This document shows positions 1-4,745 of a DNA stretch of 6,697 nucleotides, piece by piece. Under the pieces are notes generated by a model that saw nothing but the letters and a program-made list of their open reading frames with translations, ran no database searches and was not told the origin of the DNA. Position numbers and translations under genes: made by a program. This DNA comes from Rhodothermia bacterium. GTDB lineage: Bacteria; Bacteroidota; Rhodothermia; Rhodothermales; JABDKH01. The stretch is taken from assembly GCA_030431165.1 (NCBI GenBank), contig JAUIJQ010000179.1, forward strand, positions 1 to 6,697, given 5' to 3'. The first letter of the stretch is position 1, and the number at the start of each line of letters is the position of its first letter.

Positions 1-441
1 CTTGAAGCCGCCGCCCTCGCCGCCTTCGACGATCAGCCCGTCAACACCGCAGTCCACGGCTTTTTTCGCCGCCGACAGGTTAGGCACCACGTGGTAAACC
101 GTGAGTCCGGCCTTCTTCAGCTCTTCTGTATACCGTTCGGGGCTGCCCGCCGAAGTCGTCACGAACTTCACGCCCTGGTTGATGACGAAGCGAACGATCT
201 CGGGATCGCGCACAAAAGCCTGAGCAATGTTGACACCGAACGGGTTGTCGGTGAGATCGCGCATCTTGCGCATCTCCTCTCGACTGGCATCGAGCTCGCC
301 CGAAGAGGTTTCGATGATGCCCAGCGCACCGGTATCGCAGACCGCTGAAGCGAGCTGCGATCGAGCGATCCAGCCCATAGGCGCCTGAACGATGGGAATC
401 TGCGCGCCGGTATCCCGGGTCACTCTGTTGTCGAACTGCAT
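1..441 (-). CDS. Nitronate monooxygenase / 2-nitropropane dioxygenase family protein, N-terminal part (3' end outside window)
   Basis: The open frame runs from ATG at 441 to the window edge and gives 147 residues. The protein starts MQFDNRVTRDTG and then has IPIVQAPMGWIA. This is the N-terminal beta-strand and phosphate/FMN-contacting QAPM motif of the nitronate monooxygenase fold, a TIM barrel that uses FMN and O2 to oxidise alkyl nitronates. It is followed by an alanine-rich helix (SQLASAVCDTGALGII), the NPFGVNIAQ strand typical of the family (about residues 66-74), a VKFVTTSAGSPE strand, and DGLIVEGGEGGGFK at the cut end. Family members usually have about 310-380 residues, so more than half is missing. 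Canonical members have GGH where this one reads GGF, so the catalytic histidine may be absent and the substrate may differ (a FabK-like or other FMN oxidoreductase is possible). The start is supported by a weak GGTGA site at 450-446. The preceding gene ends 56 bases upstream, and read-through from it is possible. Family assignment is firm; the specific reaction is not. Confidence 0.88.
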   Translation of the reverse strand, partial: MQFDNRVTRDTGAQIPIVQAPMGWIARSQLASAVCDTGALGIIETSSGELDASREEMRKMRDLTDNPFGVNIAQAFVRDPEIVRFVINQGVKFVTTSAGSPERYTEELKKAGLTVYHVVPNLSAAKKAVDCGVDGLIVEGGEGGGFK

Positions 442-497
442 GGTTTCACCGATCAATACTTTTGGAGCCGTTAGTCTCCAGAGATTCAATCAGCACA
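442..497 (-). other. Short intergenic spacer with no clear terminator
   Basis: Fifty-six bases separate the stop of the multidomain gene from the start of the monooxygenase-like gene. The only pairing I find is a GGAG/CTCC stem of 4 bases followed by AAAAG, which is too weak for an intrinsic terminator. A GGTGA at 450-446 could serve as the binding site for the next gene. No convincing -35/-10 pair is seen, so co-transcription is possible. Confidence 0.45.
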
Positions 498-2467
498 TCA
501 ATCCCCATCGGCTTGTCGCATTTGCAGAAAGCGCAATACCGGGCTCGCGCGCAGATCCTGCTCGCAGACGCCTTCAAGGCCCACGACGCTGCCGCCTTCA
601 TCCAACGGGCAGAAATCCTCGTTATCAGGCACGCCATCACCTTCGGTGTCCACGCGCAGCGGATGCGTGCGGCGACGATACTCTTCCAGGTTCGTCAGCT
701 GATCCTGATCCGCATCCAAAACGGCATCCCGGGCGGTATTCGGGTCGAGCCCGTAGGCGTTCTCGAACACGTCTGTCATGCCGTCGCCGTCCGTGTCCGT
801 GGGGTCGGCAAGAAAGGTGGCCCAACGCGTGGCCGTGTAGCGCTCTTCCACGCTCGGAGCCGTCGTGGATACCTCGACGGAGAACGGCACCCCGAGGTCG
901 TAGATCAGCGGGGCGCTGCCGTTGCGAGTCAAACGGACCGTCGCGGCGATCTGCTCCGAAGGCAGCATGAGCTCGTCGGAACAACCGAAAACGCCGTCGG
1001 TGAGCGTGCAGCCGCCCGATTGCGCAACAATACCGCTGACGCGCGCTTCGGCAACGGCGGTGTGGGTCAGCACCACATCCGTGGCATCGAGCCCCCGCCA
1101 GCTCTGCGGTTTCGTGTTCTCCACGACGATCTCCAGGTCGATGCTGTTGGAGGCGGTTTCATCGGGATCGTCGCTAATCGCCGCGCTGATGGATACGAGG
1201 TCTTCAACGCGTATCTCGCCGAACAAACAGGGCAGATCGAGATTACCAGTGGTGAAGCATGTGTAGTTGTCGAACGTCCCTGTCGCCGTGTAGATGTGGT
1301 CGGCCATATACTGCCCCTGCCCCACGCCGCCCGGCGGCTCGATGATCTTCACGCCATCCAGCCGCGCAGGCTCCGGTCCATCCGGGCCGTCGGGGTCGAA
1401 GTAATCGCCACGGTTCTCAGAGTCGGTGCCATCCCCCCAGACGTATATCGCATCGGTTTCGGAGGGGCCGCCGTCGTCCCAGTAATCCACGACGGCCAGA
1501 ACAGGAAATCCTCGGCCGGCGACTTCCGGATACTGATGCTGCAGGAGCCGCGGCACATCGTCGACTGCTTGAACCGTGACCTCTACCACCGCCGGCTGCG
1601 AGTCGAAGCGACCGTCGTTGGCGACAAAACGAAACACGTCCTCACCGAAGTAGTCGGCATCCGGCGTGTACCTCACCTGCTCGCCGTTCACCTCAAGCGT
1701 GCCGTGCGCCGGCTGCTCCACCACACGAAACGTCAGCTCGTCCAGAGGAAACACATCGTTGGTGCCAATGACACCGTCTGGGTCGTCACCAGTGAGCACA
1801 AGGTCAACCGCGGTATCCTCATCCGTTTCGATGACCTCGGCAAACGCTTCCGGAGGACGGAAATTGCGATCCACCTGCACCCGCACAGTGCCGGTATTGC
1901 TGGCGGCCAGGCCATCGCTCGCACTGTACGTGAATGTGTCGACGCCGCCGTGGAAATTGAAATTCGACACGTACGTCACCGTCGCCGATTCGTCGGTGAT
2001 GTCCTTGAGCGGCGTGGTTTCGAACACGTGCACGAACGACTCTTCCCGATCCACCACATAGAAATGTGTGGAGTTCACCGTGACGTTTCTGACTGTACCC
2101 ATGTTGCCCAGTATGAATCCCGGACGATCGCCCTGGTTGATACCCGTGCCGGTGGAGCGCGCCTGACCGCCGTAAGTGCCATCCACCGCGAAACGCTGCA
2201 CGCGGCCGGAGTCCGCCGCGTAGAGCACATTGTTGGGGTCGAGGTCGATGAACGACAGCGCCGCAAACTGGCCGGGTTCTCTGCCCGTGGTTCCAGCCGA
2301 AGTGTCACAGGTGTCATCCCGGCAGGAGTAGCCGCGGCTGCGTCCATTCGTCACATCGCAGGCATTGCTGCCGTTCAGATTACCGTCACAGCGACCCAGC
2401 CAGCCCATGTGCTCGCCCATGACGAATGTCCCGCTTTCGTCAAAGTACGACGGTGCAAATTTGTGCA
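498..2467 (-). repeat. Downstream copy of a large tandem duplication (period about 4.23-4.25 kb)
   Basis: This stretch aligns in order with 4746-6697. Anchors are the HKF-PSYF codons (2465 versus 6695), the GTFVMG methionine (2420 versus 6650, offset 4230) and the stop codons (500 versus 4748, offset 4248). The change in offset means this copy has a net 18 extra bases. The best conserved part is 1863-2207, where 97 of 115 encoded residues are identical without gaps. Confidence 0.85.
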
Positions 2468-2651
2468 GCTGCCCGCTGCAGCTGTCGGCGACGTAGAGGT
2501 TGCCCTCGGCATCCACTTCCATGGCGAAGCCCGTCCAGGTATTGCCCCAGTTGCCCGTGTTGCACAGAAATTGTTCACCATCATGCAACGCCCCAAGATA
2601 CTTATCGCCCATATCGCCACCGTTCTGATCGGTGCCGTCCGCAAAGTCCGT
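498..2651 (-). CDS. 3' fragment of the interrupted multidomain gene: propeller blades, cadherin-like, PKD-like, DUF11-like and TSP3 repeats
   Basis: This frame carries genuine protein from about TDFADGTDQNGGDMGDKYLG onward. The same frame upstream (to 2978) is Ser/Thr/Arg-rich shadow sequence. The nearest ATGs, at 2678 and 2672, lie in that shadow and lack a Shine-Dalgarno site, so independent translation is doubtful. Visible blocks: NHL blades (GFAMEVDAEGNLYVADS, IDLDPNNVLYAADSGRVQRF, THFYVVDREESFVHVF); a four-Cys loop between the first two of these (about 2390-2307); the closing strands of a cadherin-like domain; one full Big_9/tandem-95-like domain with LTGDDPDGVIGTNDVFPLD and VRYTPDADYFGEDVF; a PKD-like domain with DPDGPDGPE and GVKIIEP; a DUF11-like domain with two cysteines; and three TSP3 calcium loops, two of them degenerate (DADQDQ, DTEGDG). 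The tail CEQDLRASPVLRFLQ matches the neighbouring paralogue. It aligns along its whole length with the upstream gene. Confidence 0.75.
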   Translation of the reverse strand, partial: TDFADGTDQNGGDMGDKYLGALHDGEQFLCNTGNWGNTWTGFAMEVDAEGNLYVADSCSGQLHKFAPSYFDESGTFVMGEHMGWLGRCDGNLNGSNACDVTNGRSRGYSCRDDTCDTSAGTTGREPGQFAALSFIDLDPNNVLYAADSGRVQRFAVDGTYGGQARSTGTGINQGDRPGFILGNMGTVRNVTVNSTHFYVVDREESFVHVFETTPLKDITDESATVTYVSNFNFHGGVDTFTYSASDGLAASNTGTVRVQVDRNFRPPEAFAEVIETDEDTAVDLVLTGDDPDGVIGTNDVFPLDELTFRVVEQPAHGTLEVNGEQVRYTPDADYFGEDVFRFVANDGRFDSQPAVVEVTVQAVDDVPRLLQHQYPEVAGRGFPVLAVVDYWDDGGPSETDAIYVWGDGTDSENRGDYFDPDGPDGPEPARLDGVKIIEPPGGVGQGQYMADHIYTATGTFDNYTCFTTGNLDLPCLFGEIRVEDLVSISAAISDDPDETASNSIDLEIVVENTKPQSWRGLDATDVVLTHTAVAEARVSGIVAQSGGCTLTDGVFGCSDELMLPSEQIAATVRLTRNGSAPLIYDLGVPFSVEVSTTAPSVEERYTATRWATFLADPTDTDGDGMTDVFENAYGLDPNTARDAVLDADQDQLTNLEEYRRRTHPLRVDTEGDGVPDNEDFCPLDEGGSVVGLEGVCEQDLRASPVLRFLQMRQADGD

Positions 2652-4743
2652 ACGCACGCCGGCTGTCCACATGCGCATACGAGAGCGAGCCCGGGTTGAT
2701 CGGGTGGCTGACGCCGGTGTTGTCGTTACGAGCCGAGCCGGATTCGAACGTCCAGCTGTCGCCGCTGAAGGATTGACCGAGCGACGTTGCGTCTTCGATG
2801 TTGCCGTAGCGTTGAGTGAGTAAGAGTCGGGTGCTGGCGCCTTGACCGTTTCTGTTGAGCTGATAGAGAAATCCATCGTCATCCGCAACGAACGTGTCGG
2901 ACTGGCCGTTGTACTGGATCTCACCGAGAAAGGCGTTCTCGGCGTTCCACTTCGAGATCCTCGGCGTCGGCTGTGCACGCGCCCCTGCGGTACGGCAGCG
3001 CCAGAGCTGATCGATCAGGTAGTAGTCTCCGCCGTCCTCTACGTGAATGAACTTCGGCGCCGACGGCCAGTCGCGACGAATTTCCACCCCTTCGCTCGTG
3101 CACACATTGTCACGAAACCAGCCGCCAGGGTCGCTGCTCTGAGCGAGCCCTTCGCCGTAAGGCCCGGACGGTGAGCTGCGGAAGTCTTCAATGAAGAACG
3201 GCAGCAGTGGCGCGACGAAATCACCATTCGCAGGCCGACTCTCTAATCGCAGCGCAAGCGGGTCGAACCGCCCATCCACCTCGTCACTGTCGCTGCCGCG
3301 CAGAACGATATCCAGCGGCTCCGATGTCAGCGTCTGCACGTCGATATCGGCAACTACCGGGCTCGTATTGCTACCTTGTGCCTTGATCGTGATGAGCTGC
3401 TCACCGGTGCTTTCGTTGCTGCTGGCATCCACTGCGCGCCAGGTCACCGGTGTGCGGCTGTCGATGGGAAAACGCTCAGGCACGTCGTTGTAAATCCGCG
3501 GCGCCGGGTCTGCCAGATCCACCACTCTCGGCAGCCCGAGGGCGACATCGGCCGATGCGACCGAAGTCTGTCCGGCGGGGATCTCCACGACACGCCCCGG
3601 GGGCGTCACCATGATCGGCCCCTGGGTATCGGCGACGATAAAGTTCTGCATCGCCTGCACCTGATTGACCCCGCCGTTCTGGGTCGGTCCCTGGTCTGCG
3701 GCAATCCAGGTAACGGTACTGCTGCCAATCGGCAGAAAATCCGGCAGATCGTTGCTCAGGCTCGCCGTGCGACGACAGGGATCGAAAGACTCGATCTGCG
3801 CTGGATACAGCGCATCGATGCGGTCGCGGCGCAGCCCACCGAAGTCCATGGCCTCGAGCATCACCGGTGGCAGCACCGCGCCATCGGCCTGCTCGACGCC
3901 GTCGTAACGGATCACCGGCGGACGCACGTCGTACACCGTCAGAAGCTGCTCATGGACCTTTACGCCTACCGTGTCGCGCTGCAGGGCATCGGCGACGTTT
4001 TCGCCCGCGTCTCCGGAATTAATGAGCACACGTTCGCCACCATAGAAAATGAACGGCGGCAGCAGATCGGTGGCAAGAAACTCCAGCGCATCGAAGAAGC
4101 GTTCCCGTGCGACTTTCGTCTTCGCCGCGTCTCCCGCCACCGCAGCGGGGAGCATGGCCGGCGCTTTCAACTTGCTGTAACCCGCATAGGCCAGCATTAC
4201 AGTTGGAAAGGCAACGTCGGCGACGAGGTTGATCTGCGTGGTCGCTTCCCAGCGCAATGGGTGGATTCCCGACGGAATATGATTGGTGACCGGGCTGTCA
4301 CTGAGTTCGATGAGCGGATGATTGACACGCAACGACACGTCGCTGTCCCAGTGAAACAGCTCCGGGGTGCCAAGCAGCCCCCAGTCGTCCGGTACGCCGT
4401 CGATGTCGAAGCCAAAGATGTTGACGTAGGAAAACTTCGACTGCGGCAGGCGCAGCGGCAACGTACACTGATCCGCCGATGTTGGGGCAAAGGCCACATC
4501 GTCGGGCTCCACCAGCGCCGCCGGCAGCGCTTTGAGGCCAAGGCCGGTGCCAAAGGCCACCACCTCGGCGGCGACCGCGGAGAACGGCTCGGCGGAAAAC
4601 GCCGCAACGGCGCTGGCTGAGAGATTGGAGCCACCTATGGCACCCAGCACAGCCGCATGCTCATTCTCCTCGTTGCGGTCTGCAGCCTGCGTGGCGGCGC
4701 AGCAGATCAACAGTCCGAAGATGGCCGAGATGATGCGTGACAT
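2602..4743 (-). CDS. 5' fragment of the interrupted multidomain gene: signal peptide, HYR-like domains, start of the propeller
   Basis: This is the frame a ribosome would read from the real start. ATG 4743 is chosen over an in-frame ATG at 4809 for three reasons: it follows AGGAG at 4753-4749 with 5 bases of spacing, it opens directly into a hydrophobic signal peptide (MSRIISAIFGLLICCAATQA), and the upstream gene ends only 2 bases before it. A lipobox is unlikely because the residue before the second Cys is Cys rather than Gly, Ala or Ser. Residues 21-270 match no family I can name. Two HYR-like domains follow, with the typical pattern of strand, IG/ID, VTW, A-D, Q and V-DTQGP. Next comes the first half of a cadherin-like domain (LDIVLRGSDSDE). 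The propeller begins after it, with visible blades around KFIHVEDGGDYYLIDQ and DTFVADDDGFLYQLNRNG. The last roughly 17 residues, after 2656, are out-of-frame translation ending at the stop 2604-2602, so the natural product would be about 713 residues without the calcium-binding C terminus. Confidence 0.72.
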   Translation of the reverse strand: MSRIISAIFGLLICCAATQAADRNEENEHAAVLGAIGGSNLSASAVAAFSAEPFSAVAAEVVAFGTGLGLKALPAALVEPDDVAFAPTSADQCTLPLRLPQSKFSYVNIFGFDIDGVPDDWGLLGTPELFHWDSDVSLRVNHPLIELSDSPVTNHIPSGIHPLRWEATTQINLVADVAFPTVMLAYAGYSKLKAPAMLPAAVAGDAAKTKVARERFFDALEFLATDLLPPFIFYGGERVLINSGDAGENVADALQRDTVGVKVHEQLLTVYDVRPPVIRYDGVEQADGAVLPPVMLEAMDFGGLRRDRIDALYPAQIESFDPCRRTASLSNDLPDFLPIGSSTVTWIAADQGPTQNGGVNQVQAMQNFIVADTQGPIMVTPPGRVVEIPAGQTSVASADVALGLPRVVDLADPAPRIYNDVPERFPIDSRTPVTWRAVDASSNESTGEQLITIKAQGSNTSPVVADIDVQTLTSEPLDIVLRGSDSDEVDGRFDPLALRLESRPANGDFVAPLLPFFIEDFRSSPSGPYGEGLAQSSDPGGWFRDNVCTSEGVEIRRDWPSAPKFIHVEDGGDYYLIDQLWRCRTAGARAQPTPRISKWNAENAFLGEIQYNGQSDTFVADDDGFLYQLNRNGQGASTRLLLTQRYGNIEDATSLGQSFSGDSWTFESGSARNDNTGVSHPINPGSLSYAHVDSRRAYGLCGRHRSERWRYGR
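2652..2659 (-). repeat. Direct tetranucleotide duplication (GCGT)2 at the frame break
   Basis: The minus strand reads CGG CGT GCG TAC GGA in the upstream frame. With one GCGT removed it becomes CGG CGT ACG GAC, giving DSRRTDFADG and moving directly into the frame that carries the rest of the protein. A 4-base insertion equals the single-base phase change required between the two frames. Two copies of a 4-mer can arise by chance, so a one-base error elsewhere in the roughly 2605-2700 interval remains possible. Confidence 0.55.
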
Positions 4744-4745
4744 CG

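Larger units (their letters stand above)
498..4743 (-). pseudogene. Secreted HYR / cadherin-like / NHL-propeller / PKD-like / TSP3 multidomain protein, interrupted by a frameshift near 2655
   Basis: One gene is split over two frames. The first frame runs from ATG 4743 to about 2656 and the second from about 2651 to the TGA at 500-498. Deleting one copy of a duplicated tetranucleotide gives 1413 residues. Domain order with residue numbers in that joined protein: Sec signal peptide 1-20 (cleavage after ATQA); unrecognised region 21-270; HYR-like domains about 270-373 and 374-455 (STVTWIAAD, TPVTWRAVDASSN); opening half of a cadherin-like domain 459-518; NHL-type propeller about 519-912; closing half of the cadherin-like domain to 957 (VDTFTYSASDGL); a complete Big_9/cadherin-like domain 958-1057; PKD-like 1062-1187; DUF11-like 1187-1277; thrombospondin type 3 repeats 1312-1387 (DTDGDGMTD, DADQDQLTN, DTEGDGVPD). 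No membrane anchor, LPXTG or PEP-CTERM tail is seen. The role is probably that of a calcium-stabilised extracellular protein (inference). As written the gene would make only a truncated product. Confidence 0.8.

Noticed and set aside
442..497. Possible intrinsic terminator after the multidomain gene
   Set aside because: The only stem is 4 bases (GGAG/CTCC) with an 8-base loop, and the minus-strand sequence after it lacks a T-run.
462..2699. A 745-codon open frame on the plus strand
   Set aside because: It runs antisense to the 3' half of the multidomain gene, whose minus-strand frame has clear domain structure and a paralogue. The plus-strand translation is His/Arg/Val-rich without recognisable motifs, as expected for an antisense shadow in GC-rich DNA.
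2640..2700. Programmed +1 ribosomal frameshift instead of a mutation
   Set aside because: No slippery homopolymer, stop-codon shift signal of the prfB type or strong downstream structure is apparent. The tetranucleotide duplication is the simpler explanation, though reads would be needed to settle it.
2652..2978. The upstream extension of the 3' fragment's frame to an ATG at 2978
   Set aside because: The translated residues are Ser/Thr/Arg-rich and meaningless, while the other frame over the same bases encodes propeller blades. The frame becomes real only from about 2651.
3376..4620. A 414-codon plus-strand frame opposite the HYR-like region
   Set aside because: Arg/His-rich shadow with no domain features. 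The opposite strand carries the signal peptide and HYR-like domains.
4682..4743. Lipoprotein signal (Cys-Cys in the signal peptide)
   Set aside because: The residues before the cysteines (LLI and LIC) do not fit the lipobox, which needs Gly, Ala or Ser at -1. A signal peptidase I site after ATQA fits better.
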